64,000 nt of DNA from Streptomyces narbonensis. Its GTDB lineage: Bacteria > Actinomycetota > Actinomycetes > Streptomycetales > Streptomycetaceae. Of this stretch, positions 48,384 to 59,213 are shown in pieces. The first letter of the stretch is position 1, and each line of letters begins with the position of its first letter. The notes below the pieces were generated by a model. That model saw nothing but the letters and a program-made list of their open reading frames with translations, did no database searches and had not been told where the DNA came from. The stretch lies in NCBI RefSeq assembly GCF_014649015.1, contig NZ_BMSF01000021.1, forward strand, positions 41,703-105,702, read 5' to 3'. A program made the position numbers and the translations under genes.

Positions 48384-48974
48384 ATGCTCCGACCCTCCCC
48401 GGCCCCTGCGCCGGCCCTCCGCAGCGTCCTCACGGCCCTCGGCTCACCGACCGCCGTCCGCGAGGCCCGAACGCCCGCCCTGCGGGCCGCGCAGGGACCG
48501 CTGAGCCCCGAACTCCCGCTGCCCGTACACGTCCTCGGCGCCCCAGGAGCACCCGGACAGTGGCCCCGCACCCGGCTCGCCGGCTGGCGGTTCCTGATCC
48601 GGAACGGGGAGCGGGCGATCGCCGCCGCGGACACCATGCTCACCCCGGACGGCTGGACCTTCTCGCACTTCTTCGAGGGGCCGTACGTCACAGCGACGGA
48701 ACGGGCCCTGCTCCAGGCCGAGGCGCTGCCCACCCCGTACCAGCCCCGGCTGCTCTCCGTACCCGAGCTCTACATGCTGACGCTCTGGCTGCACACCGAA
48801 CCGGAGGCGGACGGCACGACCGACGCCCCGGCCGCGGCCGACCTCCTGGTACCCCTGGCCCCCGCACCGCCGGGGATCGCGGCCCACCGGCCCTACCAGG
48901 TCGCCGACCTCCTGCCCGTGCTCAGTACGCGTCTCGCGCCGCCGCCCCTCCTGGGCTCGGCGGCGCCCGCCTGA
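48384..48974 (+). CDS. Hypothetical actinobacterial protein (196 aa)
   Basis: I do not recognise a family with a known function. The protein is cytoplasmic (no signal or membrane segment). Its core region is TRLAGWRFLIRNGERAIAAA with WTFSHFFEGPYVTATERALL and LLSVPELYMLTLWLH, flanked by Pro/Ala-rich ends. The ATG at 48384 is preceded by GAGAGG at ~9 bp. It stands alone between two terminator-like hairpins and therefore is probably transcribed by itself. Confidence 0.75.
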   Translation: MLRPSPAPAPALRSVLTALGSPTAVREARTPALRAAQGPLSPELPLPVHVLGAPGAPGQWPRTRLAGWRFLIRNGERAIAAADTMLTPDGWTFSHFFEGPYVTATERALLQAEALPTPYQPRLLSVPELYMLTLWLHTEPEADGTTDAPAAADLLVPLAPAPPGIAAHRPYQVADLLPVLSTRLAPPPLLGSAAPA

Positions 48975-48990
48975 TCCACCCTGCCCGGCC

Positions 48991-49020
48991 CGCCCCGTGA
49001 CCCGACCGGGTCACGGGGCG
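48991..49020. terminator. Hairpin terminator, 13-bp stem
   Basis: CGCCCCGTGACCC pairs perfectly with GGGTCACGGGGCG around a four-base loop, 17 bp after the hypothetical gene's stop. Confidence 0.8.
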
Positions 49021-49303
49021 AACTGCTGTCCGAGGACCATGCCCGAACGGTGTTCCCGAACAGCTCTCCCGGACGGACTAGCCCGCCTGGGCCACTCCGA
49101 ACCACCCGAAGAGACCGTGCACTTGACCTGAACCGCCCCTGCGGGTGATGCGTCTTTCCCGGAGAGGACGAGCTGCCGCGAAATACCTGCGGAAGGCCGT
49201 CCGTGGAGCAAGACTGGGACCGGAACCGAACCGACCGACGGGGGCGGCGATGAGCGCGAAGAGCCGCAGGACATCCACCACGACGCAGCGAAAGAACCCA
49301 CCC
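49021..49303. other. Upstream region of the DUF5999 gene
   Basis: With the terminator before it, this makes ~330 bp without a supported gene. A TTGACC box at about 49123 could be a -35. The frame open from 49145 into the DUF5999 gene is Arg/Thr-rich and shows no conserved sequence before MCQHQ, so I leave it out. Confidence 0.35.
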
Positions 49304-49510
49304 ATGTGCCAGCACCAGCCTGCCTGTCCCACCGCCGACTCCAACGACCGGGAGGCGGCCCGACTGATGGCACACCACCCGGAACAGGGCTGGAGCCTGC
49401 TGTGCAATGGTGTCCTGCTCTTCGAGGACACCGGTGAACTGCTGCCGGACGGGCAGATCATCGCCCCTCACAGGGCACTGACGGCGGGACAGGTGACGAC
49501 CGCCGCCTGA
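49304..49510 (+). CDS. DUF5999 family small protein
   Basis: This 68-residue protein is of DUF5999, a family found throughout Streptomyces. It opens MCQHQPACPTADSNDREAA and continues HHPEQGWSLLCNGVLLFEDTG and LPDGQIIAPHR. Two N-terminal Cys and a later Cys with several His suggest metal binding, but no function is known. The family start at MCQHQ sets the ATG at 49304; upstream in-frame codons are not conserved. A long hairpin terminator follows. Confidence 0.88.
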   Translation: MCQHQPACPTADSNDREAARLMAHHPEQGWSLLCNGVLLFEDTGELLPDGQIIAPHRALTAGQVTTAA

Positions 49511-49544
49511 GCGCGTGCGGAGAGCCGTACGAGGGAGAGAAGCG

Positions 49545-49587
49545 CCGAGGGCCGGCCCGGAGGAAGATCCTCCGAACCGGCCCTCGG
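49545..49587. terminator. Two-part bidirectional hairpin terminator
   Basis: An 11-bp outer stem (CCGAGGGCCGG with CCGGCCCTCGG), a 3+3 internal loop and a 6-bp inner stem (GGAGGA with TCCTCC) lie between the convergent DUF5999 and gcvP genes. Confidence 0.8.
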
Positions 49588-49613
49588 CCGTGCTCAGCGA
49601 GTGAAGCTCACCC

Positions 49614-52499
<2,886 letters not shown>

Positions 52500-52564
52500 G
52501 TACGGAGGCCTCCTGGTCGTCACGACCTGCGAGGGGCACCACGGCGCGGGTACCCGGACGGCCT

Positions 52565-52768
52565 CCCCCTCTGTCATCTCAACCTGAGAGTTTCACCGGC
52601 ACGCCTTGCGGCACGCCGGCTTTCACCGTCGGTGAGAGCGCATGCCGTCGGACACCGCTCTGCTTTCCAGAGTGACCTCGTCCGCGCGGTACAGGGGCCT
52701 GAGAGATTCCGGGGAGGATTTGCTCCTTCGGCGCCCTCCGAAAGGTTTCTCCGGGGGACTCTCCCGCA
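52565..52768 (-). promoter_or_regulatory. Tandem glycine riboswitch (gcvT motif) upstream of gcvP
   Basis: Read on the minus strand, the leader begins GCGGGAGAGTCC and carries GGCGCCGAAGGAGCAA, CTCTCAGGCCCCTGTACCG and GGACGAG, with CACTCTGGAAAG closing the first aptamer. A second aptamer, CGCTCTCACCGACGGTGAAA ... GAAACTCTCAGGTT, then ends in GACAGAGGGGGAGGC. These are the conserved cores of both glycine aptamers. Glycine binding should turn on gcvP so that excess glycine is oxidised. Confidence 0.92.
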
Positions 52769-52820
52769 CAGGGTCGACAGCCACAGCCAGCCTACCAGCG
52801 CGGTTGCGGCTCCTGTCGCT

Positions 52821-52842
52821 CAAGTGGCCGACATCCCACTTG
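52821..52842. promoter_or_regulatory. Inverted repeat upstream of the PRC-barrel gene
   Basis: CAAGTGG-N8-CCACTTG is a perfect 7-bp inverted repeat 48 bp before the GTG start, between the gcvP leader and the PRC-barrel gene. It may be an operator or part of a 5' leader hairpin. Confidence 0.4.
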
Positions 52843-52889
52843 TGCACTTTGGTAGAGGTGTAGAGCAGTTGCGACCAGTTGGAGGGACC

Positions 52890-53258
52890 GTGCAGACCGA
52901 CATCGATCCGCGCAGCCTGATCGGCCGCAAGGCGTTCGACCGGAACGGAAACAAGATCGGAACCGTGGACGAGGTGTACCTGGACGACGCGACCGGCATC
53001 CCGGAATGGGCCGCGGTCCGCACCGGCCTGTTCAGTCGGGACGCCTTCGTCCCCCTGGCACCGAGCGACCTGCTCGCGGACGGCCTCCACATCCCCTTCG
53101 AACGCGCACTCATCAAGGACGCCCCTGACTTCGGAGTGGGCCGACATCTCTCCCCGGAACAGGAACTCCAGCTCTACCGCCACTACAGCCTCACGCTTCC
53201 GCCCCCGACCCCCCAGGACACCGACTTCGGCCGCCTGGCAGGCCAGGAAGGCACCTGA
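52890..53258 (+). CDS. PRC-barrel domain protein
   Basis: This 122-residue protein has an N-terminal PRC-barrel (DPRSLIGRKAFDRNGNKIG, TVDEVYLDDATG, FVPLAPSDLLADGLHIPF) and a short helical end (DFGVGRHLSPEQELQLYRHY). PRC-barrels, as in RimM or photosynthetic reaction-centre H subunits, mediate binding to RNA or protein partners. Single-domain copies are frequent in actinobacteria and often associated with stress, with unknown function. The GTG at 52890 has GGAGGG 3-4 bp upstream. It diverges from gcvP. Confidence 0.9.
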   Translation: MQTDIDPRSLIGRKAFDRNGNKIGTVDEVYLDDATGIPEWAAVRTGLFSRDAFVPLAPSDLLADGLHIPFERALIKDAPDFGVGRHLSPEQELQLYRHYSLTLPPPTPQDTDFGRLAGQEGT

Positions 53259-53441
53259 AGCCCAAAGCCCTCTCCGCGGCACGGGAGCGCGACCACACCC
53301 TGCCCCCTCGGGCCGGGCACGCCCGCAGCCGGCGCGGCACCCCACCACGGAAAGCCCGCACCTCCGCCCACTGCGGGCAGGAACCCCAGCCCGGCCGCAA
53401 GGCCGGGCACACCCACCACCCCGCACCGGCCCACCGCCCCG

Positions 53442-54824
53442 TCAGGCCCCCGCCGGGCACTCCTTGCGCACCAGGGGCAACGGCTCCGAAGGCTCCAGTT
53501 CCGGATCGTCCACCGAGAACGTCCGCACGCGCCCAGGCGCCGACCAGGGCTCCTCGAACCGCACGGTGACGCGCCCGACCCCGCTCCCCTGCACCCACCC
53601 CGCCCCGTGCACCGCGTGCCGCACGTCGTGCCCGGGCGCCCACCGCCGCTCCACGGCGAGCTCCACGGCCCCACCGGGTTCGGGCTCGCCCGCACCACCA
53701 CCGCCCTCCACCGGCTCCCCCGCGCCGGCCTCCGCGCCCGCCGCCCGCTCCTCCTCCGCCTGCGCGAAGAGGTCCTCCTGCGTGTAGTCCGCGAGCCCGC
53801 TCACGCCCACCCCGAGCAGCCGGACGCCTCCGGTCGTGTCGACCGCCTCCAGGAGCCGCCCAGCGGCCTCCCGGACGACCATCGGGTCGTCCGTGGGCCC
53901 CCGCAGCGTCTCGGACCGGGTCAGCGTCGAGAAGTCGTACCGCCGCACCTTGAGGACGATCGTCCGCCCCGAGTGCCCCGAGGCCCGCAGCCGGGCCACG
54001 CACCGGTCGGCGATCCGCTCCACCTCGGTCCGGATCCGCACGCGGTCGTGCAGGTCGACGTCGAAGGTGTCCTCGACCGACACCGATTTGGCGTCCCGCT
54101 CGGCCACCACGGCCCGATCGTCGTACCCCTGGGCCATCCGGTACAGCGAGGCCCCGTGCGCCCGCCCCAGCAGCCGCACGAGCTCGTCCTCGCCCGCCTC
54201 GGTCAGGTCGGAGACCGTGGTCATACCGGCACGCCGCAGATGCTCACCGGTCGCCGGCCCGACCCCGGGCAGGATCCGCACCGACCGAGGCCCGAGCAGC
54301 TCCCGCTCGGTCCCCGGCTCGATGAGCACGAGGCCGTCCGGTTTGGCCTCCTCGGAAGCGATCTTCGCGATCATCTTGGACCCCGCGAGCCCCACCGACC
54401 CCGTCAGCGCCGTGGTCGCGAGGATGTCGGCCCGCAGCCGCTCCCCGACGCCCCGCGCGCCCGCGCTGTCGTCGGCGAGGCCGCCGGCCTCCAGGTCCAC
54501 GAAGGCCTCGTCGAGGCTGAGCGGCTCCACGAGCGGCGAGAGCCGGCCGAGCAGCTCCATGACCTGTTCGCTGATCGACCGGTAGAAGGCGAACCGCGGG
54601 ACGAGATACGCGGCGTTCGGCGCGAGCCTCCGCGCCTGCCCCATCGGCATGGCCGAGTGCACTCCGAAACGGCGCGCCTCGTACGAGGCGGTGGCGACCA
54701 CTCCACGCGGCCCGAGACCGCCGACGACCACGGGCTTTCCGCGCAGGCTGGGTTTCGCCGCCTGCTCGGCGGCGGCGAAGAACGCATCCATGTCGAGATG
54801 CAGGATCGTCGGCGCGGCTCTCAC
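53442..54824 (-). CDS. dinB: DNA polymerase IV (Y-family translesion polymerase)
   Basis: This ~460-residue Y-family polymerase shows LHLDMDAFFAAAEQ (metal-binding Asp, ~8), YEARRFGVHSAMPMGQA, the catalytic SLDEAFVDLE (~110) and SVGLAGSKMIAKIASEEAKP. The helix-hairpin-helix is in ILPGVGPATGEHLRRAGM, and the little-finger domain follows. It synthesises across damaged bases, usually with raised errors. The C-terminus is extended by ~100 residues with an acidic Gly-rich linker and a final segment (WAPGHDVRHAVHGAGWVQGSG); no clear beta-clamp motif was seen. The start is GTG at 54824; longer frames upstream show no family sequence. It stands alone and is convergent with the PRC gene. Confidence 0.95.
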   Translation of the reverse strand: MRAAPTILHLDMDAFFAAAEQAAKPSLRGKPVVVGGLGPRGVVATASYEARRFGVHSAMPMGQARRLAPNAAYLVPRFAFYRSISEQVMELLGRLSPLVEPLSLDEAFVDLEAGGLADDSAGARGVGERLRADILATTALTGSVGLAGSKMIAKIASEEAKPDGLVLIEPGTERELLGPRSVRILPGVGPATGEHLRRAGMTTVSDLTEAGEDELVRLLGRAHGASLYRMAQGYDDRAVVAERDAKSVSVEDTFDVDLHDRVRIRTEVERIADRCVARLRASGHSGRTIVLKVRRYDFSTLTRSETLRGPTDDPMVVREAAGRLLEAVDTTGGVRLLGVGVSGLADYTQEDLFAQAEEERAAGAEAGAGEPVEGGGGAGEPEPGGAVELAVERRWAPGHDVRHAVHGAGWVQGSGVGRVTVRFEEPWSAPGRVRTFSVDDPELEPSEPLPLVRKECPAGA

Positions 54825-54995
54825 ACTTCCGATGCTGCCCCATGCCACTGACAACGGGACCGGCAACCACCCGAAGAACCCCGAGAACCCCGGAAACCCC
54901 AGCAGCCGGAAGAGCCGCTCACCCCGCCCCGGTGCGAGCGACAGCAAGCAGCGCCCTCTCAGGGGCACCCCGAAGAGGCCCCCTCAGGAGCGCCC

Positions 54996-55613
54996 TCAGA
55001 CCGCCTTGTCCCGCCGCCGCCTGGCCAGCTCGTCCCCCGGGTTGTGCCGGACGAGCGTCTCGCCGGTGTCGACCCGCTCCCCGTGCAGCTGGGAGAGCGC
55101 TGCCTCCACGTCCCGCCAGACGACCCCGACGGCGATGCCGAAGACGCCCTGGCCGCCCTGGAGGAGGTCGACGACCTCGTCGGGCGAGGAGCACTCGTAG
55201 ACCGTGGCGCCGTCGCTCATGAGCGTCATCCGCTCCAGATCCCGGAAGCCCCGGGCACGCAGGTGCTGCACGGCCGCACGGATGTTCTGCAGGGCCACCC
55301 CGGTGTCGAGGAAGCGCTTGACGATCTTCAGGACGACGACGTCGCGAAAGCTGTAGAGCCGCTGGGTCCCCGACCCGTACGCGGGCCGCACGCTCGGCTC
55401 CACGAGCCCGGTGCGCGCCCAGTAGTCCAGCTGGCGGTAGGTGATGCCGGCGGCCGCGCAGGCCGTGGGGCCGCGGTAGCCGATCACGTCACCCGCCGGG
55501 CCGGTACTCGCGTCCGCTCCGAAGTCGCCCACACTGCCGTGAAGCGGATACGGACCGGACTCCCCGGACACGCGTCCGAGCGAGCTCCCTGCCGTACCGT
55601 CCGCGCTGCTCAT
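54996..55613 (-). CDS. MerR family transcriptional regulator (Rv1830-like)
   Basis: This 205-residue MerR-type regulator has its winged helix after an unusual ~45-residue Gly/Ser-rich N-terminus: GYRGPTACAAAGITYRQLDYW, then TGLVEPSVRPAYGSGTQRLYSF. A coiled-coil follows (FLDTGVALQNIRAAVQHL) and a small C-terminal domain including GVFGIAVGVVWRDVEAALS. The gene order nuclease-MerR matches Mycobacterium Rv1829-Rv1830, where the homologue is linked to growth and cell division. A near-ideal promoter with CACTCGG repeats lies upstream, suggesting autoregulation. The ATG at 55613 has GGAGGG 8 bp upstream. Confidence 0.92.
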   Translation of the reverse strand: MSSADGTAGSSLGRVSGESGPYPLHGSVGDFGADASTGPAGDVIGYRGPTACAAAGITYRQLDYWARTGLVEPSVRPAYGSGTQRLYSFRDVVVLKIVKRFLDTGVALQNIRAAVQHLRARGFRDLERMTLMSDGATVYECSSPDEVVDLLQGGQGVFGIAVGVVWRDVEAALSQLHGERVDTGETLVRHNPGDELARRRRDKAV

Positions 55614-55647
55614 CACGCCGACCCTCCGTCCTTGACCTGCCCACACG

Positions 55648-55703
55648 AAGGTAGGCAGTCACTCGGGGTGCGTCAACGATCGCCACACTCGGCACGCCGA
55701 GTG
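55648..55703 (-). promoter_or_regulatory. Promoter of the MerR gene with CACTCGG repeats
   Basis: On the minus strand TTGACG (55671-55676) and TACCTT (55648-55653) are 17 bp apart, a housekeeping-type promoter. CCCGAGTG lies in the spacer, and a perfect palindrome, CACTCGG-CACG-CCGAGTG (55686-55703), sits just upstream. Three half-sites around one promoter fit cooperative control, possibly by the MerR protein itself. Confidence 0.6.
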
Positions 55704-55848
55704 ATAATCACCCTGAGAGTGGTTTGCCGTGTCTCTCCCCGGGGAAAGGCTACTCGAATGCTCTGACGGCACCCCGCGAACGGCTCGTACGGCCGACCGG
55801 ACGGCCGGCCGCGCGAACGGCCTCGCAAGCGGCCTTCGGCCGCACGAC

Positions 55849-56322
55849 TCACTGACTGTTGGTCCCGAAGTCCTCCGGTGAGATCTGGTCGAGAAACTCG
55901 CGGAACTTCTCCACCTCGTCCTCCTGCTCGTCCGGAATCGCGATACCGGCGTCGTCCAGCACACCGTCACTGCCGTAGATCGGCGTTCCGGTACGCAGGG
56001 CGAGTGCTATCGCGTCGGACGGCCGGGCGCTCACCTCGACGCCGCTGGCGAAGACCAGCTCGGCGTAGAAGACCCCGTCACGCAGATCCGTGATGCGGAC
56101 CTCGGTGAGCTCCTGCCCCACGGCCTCCAGCACGTCCTTGAACAGGTCGTGCGTCAGCGGCCGCGGAGGGGCCATCCCCTGCTGGGCGAAGGCGATCGCG
56201 GTCGCCTCACCCGGTCCGATCCAGATGGGGAGGTACCGATCGCCTCCCACTTCCCGCAGGAGCACGATCGGCTGGTTGGAGGGCATTTCCACCCGGACAC
56301 CCACAACGTCGAGCTCGTTCAC
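55849..56322 (-). CDS. Bifunctional nuclease family protein (DUF151)
   Basis: This 157-residue protein reads MNELDVVGVRVEMPSNQPIV, then LPIWIGPGEATAIAFAQQG, a VFYAELVF strand and RPSDAIALALRTGTPIY, the hallmark of the DUF151 family. Plant and some bacterial homologues have DNase and RNase activity; the bacterial role is unsettled. The C-terminus is acidic (EQEDEVEKFREFLDQ). It lies between the two MerR genes as in Mycobacterium (Rv1829), implying a conserved functional link. ATG at 56322; no strong Shine-Dalgarno. Confidence 0.93.
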   Translation of the reverse strand: MNELDVVGVRVEMPSNQPIVLLREVGGDRYLPIWIGPGEATAIAFAQQGMAPPRPLTHDLFKDVLEAVGQELTEVRITDLRDGVFYAELVFASGVEVSARPSDAIALALRTGTPIYGSDGVLDDAGIAIPDEQEDEVEKFREFLDQISPEDFGTNSQ

Positions 56323-56376
56323 ACAGCAACCCTAGGACGTGCCCGACCTGTTTGGATAGTCGGGGCCCGTCCAAGA

Positions 56377-57120
56377 TCACTGGAGCCGGATGCCCAGAGC
56401 CGTCTGCACGAAGGCCGCGTGGAGTCTCACGGAAAGCTCGGCGAGCTCCTTCGCGGTGGCCTCCGCATGCGCTCTGGTCTGCGGATTGCGGTGCCGGCGC
56501 AGCGGCGCGACCATCTGTTCAAGGAGCCCGGCCTCACGGTCCGCGGCCGCCTTGACGCCCCTCAGGTGACGGGGTTCGAGACCGAATCTCCCCAGATCCG
56601 CGACAAGTCTGGCGACGGTGACGGCCTCCGCGTCGTAGCCGCCGCCCCGCACCTCGGCGAGGAGACCGAAGGACTCCCACTCGGTGAGCTCGGCCTCGGT
56701 CACCTCGGCTGCGGCAAGCAGCTCGGCCCGGCCGATCCGGGCAGCGGTGGGCCGCTCCCCGTCCTGCTCCCAGGGTCCGTCGAGCAGCTCCCCGCGGCGC
56801 CCCGGCGCCGGAAGACTGACCTGCTCGCCCCGGGCGAGAGCGTCGAGATGCTCACGGATGACCTTCAGCGGAAGATAGTGGTCCCGCTGCATCCGCAGGA
56901 TCTGAGCGAGCCGCTCCACATCCTGCGGGCTGAACTTCCGGTACCCGGACGCCGTCCGCCGGGGCTCCACGAGACCCTCGGCCTCCAGGAACCGGATCTT
57001 GGAGATCGTCACTTCGGGAAACTCGTCGCGCAGCTGGTTCAGCACCGTGCCGATGCTGACCAGCCGGTCGCCCTCGGTGGCGGTGCCGGATCCGGCACCG
57101 CCCGTCGGTGTTCGCAGCAT
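56377..57120 (-). CDS. ftsR: MerR family transcriptional regulator FtsR
   Basis: This 247-residue MerR-like protein reads SIGTVLNQLRDEFPEVTISK, then IRFLEAEGLVEPRRTASGYR (winged helix ~20-70), a SPQDVERLAQILRMQRDHYL helix and a C-terminal helical domain (~150-245). It is orthologous by context and sequence to Rv1828/FtsR, which in Corynebacterium activates ftsZ and so supports division. It is followed by the nuclease gene and preceded by garA at 29 bp. ATG 57120 has AGGGAAGG just upstream; a longer start at 57153 is possible. Confidence 0.93.
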   Translation of the reverse strand: MLRTPTGGAGSGTATEGDRLVSIGTVLNQLRDEFPEVTISKIRFLEAEGLVEPRRTASGYRKFSPQDVERLAQILRMQRDHYLPLKVIREHLDALARGEQVSLPAPGRRGELLDGPWEQDGERPTAARIGRAELLAAAEVTEAELTEWESFGLLAEVRGGGYDAEAVTVARLVADLGRFGLEPRHLRGVKAAADREAGLLEQMVAPLRRHRNPQTRAHAEATAKELAELSVRLHAAFVQTALGIRLQ

Positions 57121-57149
57121 GGACCTTCCCTGAAGGCTCCTCCGAGGCG

Positions 57150-57983
57150 TCACACGCCCCGCTGGCTCGAATAGAAGACCAGCCGGTACTTGCCGATCTG
57201 CACCTCGTCGCCGTTGGACAGCACGACCGACTCGATCGGCTCACGGTTGACGTACGTGCCGTTGAGGCTGCCGACATCGGCGACGGTGAAGCTGCCGTCC
57301 TGCGCCCGCCGGAACTCGACATGACGCCGGGAGACGGTGAAGTCGTCCAGGAAGATGTCGCTCTGCGGGTGACGGCCGGCCGTCGTCAGCTCTCCGTCGA
57401 GCAGGAACCGGCTGCCGGAGTTCGGACCCCGGCGCACCACGAGGAGCGCGGAGCCGAGAGGCAGGGCCTCCACGGCCGCGAGCGCCTCCGGGGACAGCGA
57501 CGGGAGCGCGTTCTGGCCGGTGACCTCCGCGTCGTACGCCTCGAGCCCCGAGATGGAGATCGTCGACGTCGTCTCGGACGCACGCTCGGCGGCGACCCCG
57601 CCCCGAAGCGGCGTGCCGCAGTGGGAGCAGAAGCGGCTGTCGGCCGCGTTGCGGTGACCGCACCTCGTACACACCGGCATGGACGCATCCTCCTGCCGCG
57701 GCATCCCCGCGGAGGTCTGTGTCGCGTACGGGTCGGGCGTGAACCCTCCACCCGTACTTGAGGTTGATGGTTCCCCGAAACCTATGCGTGCGGCCCCGGC
57801 AGGGTCAACAGACGACGCGCCCTGCGCGCCCGAAATGTCACCGCCCTGACCGCCGACCTCATCGCGGAAGAGCGGACGCTCGCCGCTCTGCTCCTCGCTC
57901 TGGGCGTGGCGCGACGCGCGGTGCTTGGCGTTGCCACCGTCCTCGCGTCCGCTCTTGCCGAACAACTTCGAAAAAAAACTCAC
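57150..57983 (-). CDS. garA: FHA domain protein, GarA-like
   Basis: This 277-residue protein has a variable acidic/basic N-terminus, a zinc ribbon (CTRCGHRNAADSRFCSHC, four Cys ~105-122) and an ETTS phospho-threonine motif (ETTSTISI at ~137). The C-terminal FHA domain contains GRHPQSDIFLDDFTVSRRHVEF and GSLNGTYVNRE. In mycobacteria GarA is phosphorylated in the ETTS motif by PknB/PknG and, when unphosphorylated, binds and adjusts 2-oxoglutarate dehydrogenase and glutamate dehydrogenase. The same switch is expected here. The long N-terminus and ribbon are not in the mycobacterial protein. The start is GTG at 57983 with AAGGGGAA; the first codons contain a run of eight T. Confidence 0.93.
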   Translation of the reverse strand: MSFFSKLFGKSGREDGGNAKHRASRHAQSEEQSGERPLFRDEVGGQGGDISGAQGASSVDPAGAARIGFGEPSTSSTGGGFTPDPYATQTSAGMPRQEDASMPVCTRCGHRNAADSRFCSHCGTPLRGGVAAERASETTSTISISGLEAYDAEVTGQNALPSLSPEALAAVEALPLGSALLVVRRGPNSGSRFLLDGELTTAGRHPQSDIFLDDFTVSRRHVEFRRAQDGSFTVADVGSLNGTYVNREPIESVVLSNGDEVQIGKYRLVFYSSQRGV

Positions 57984-58172
57984 GGGCGATTCCCCTTGAC
58001 CGAAACAGACCCGCCCGTGGGGCAGGACGAACCGAAATCCCTCACACCTGCCGACCCGGACACCTTCACAACGTCCGTATCCTCCGGACAGTTTCCACCA
58101 CGCACCACCGTTGTGGTGCGCCGACCCCCCGCAACGTCATGCCCTTGTCGCGGGACCCTCTCGTCCCCCGTC

Positions 58173-59213
58173 TCACTGCGAGGACGACTGAGCGTAGTCA
58201 GGCCGCTTCGCGGGTCGCAAGGCATCGACGACGATCTTCGCCGACCGCTCCACCGTGGCTGTGGCCTGCTCCTTCTCCAGGGTCTGCACGACACCGCCGG
58301 GGATGTTGAGCGCGGGCTCGAGATCCTCCGGCTTGCCGATGACCTTGAAGACGTACGGAGCGGCCACCTTCGTTCCATCGATCCGCATGTCATCACCGCC
58401 ACCGGTGAAATAACTGTCCGCCACCACACGCACACCGTTGACCTGGATCGCCTCGGCACCCGCCGCGCGCAGCTCCTGGATGGCGTCGAGCAGCATGTCG
58501 GACTCGACGGCCCCCGTGGGGTCACCGACTGTCAGGGTGATTCCCGGCCCCTCGGCGGCGACCGTTCCGGCCAGGACCCCGAGCTGCCCCTCCTTCTCCT
58601 GGGTCTGCTTCCGGGCCTCCTCGGCCTGGTCCGAGCTGGACTCCAGCTCGGTGCGCTGCTTCTCCAGACGCGCCTTCTCGTCCTCGAGGCGCTGCGTGCG
58701 GTCGTCGAGCTCGTCGAGGATCCGTACGAGGTCCTCCTGCCGCGCCCCTCGCAGCGCGCTGTTCTCGCTGGTCGAGGAGACCTGGATGGCCAGGCCCAGA
58801 CCGAGGACGAACAGCAGCAGCGCGACGATGAGTTGGGCCCGGGTGACCCGCGGCGGCCACACGGCGTCCGCGAGCCGGCGCCGCCCACTCGGCTCGACCC
58901 CGCCGGCAGCGGCAGGCGCGGCGGGAACGGCAGCAGTCGCGGGCGCGTCCACGGCCTCGCCCTGCTCCGAGCTTCCGGCACGCTGCGAGCTCTCGGGCGT
59001 ACGAGGCTGCTCGACGCCCTCACCCGGACGAGCCCGACCGGACTCCTGCGATCCCTCCGCGCTCTCCGGGCTCTGCGGGCTCAGAGGCCCCTGCGAACCC
59101 TCCGGGCTCTTCGGATCCCGCGGGCTCCGGGACTTGTCGGGGTTCTCGGCGTTCTCGTGGTCATCCGGGTTCTCGGACATCTGAGGGCCCTGGTCCTCGT
59201 TCATCGGCCTCAC
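58173..59213 (-). CDS. DUF881 family protein (Rv1825-like), division-associated operon
   Basis: This ~346-residue membrane-anchored protein has a long disordered Glu/Ser/Pro-rich N-terminus (residues 1-110, with DPKSPEGSQGP-like repeats) and one membrane segment (LIVALLLFVLGLGLAIQV ~128). A coiled coil follows (~160-200: EDEKARLEKQRTELESSSD) and then a DUF881 domain ending in AIQVNGVRVVADSYF and PYVFKVIGKPEDLEPAL. DUF881 proteins are paralogous pairs flanking sbp and are conserved across actinobacteria; their role may concern the divisome or envelope. The GTG at 59213 overlaps the sbp stop by four bases; ATG at 59204 follows GAGG and is the alternative. Confidence 0.9.
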   Translation of the reverse strand: MRPMNEDQGPQMSENPDDHENAENPDKSRSPRDPKSPEGSQGPLSPQSPESAEGSQESGRARPGEGVEQPRTPESSQRAGSSEQGEAVDAPATAAVPAAPAAAGGVEPSGRRRLADAVWPPRVTRAQLIVALLLFVLGLGLAIQVSSTSENSALRGARQEDLVRILDELDDRTQRLEDEKARLEKQRTELESSSDQAEEARKQTQEKEGQLGVLAGTVAAEGPGITLTVGDPTGAVESDMLLDAIQELRAAGAEAIQVNGVRVVADSYFTGGGDDMRIDGTKVAAPYVFKVIGKPEDLEPALNIPGGVVQTLEKEQATATVERSAKIVVDALRPAKRPDYAQSSSQ

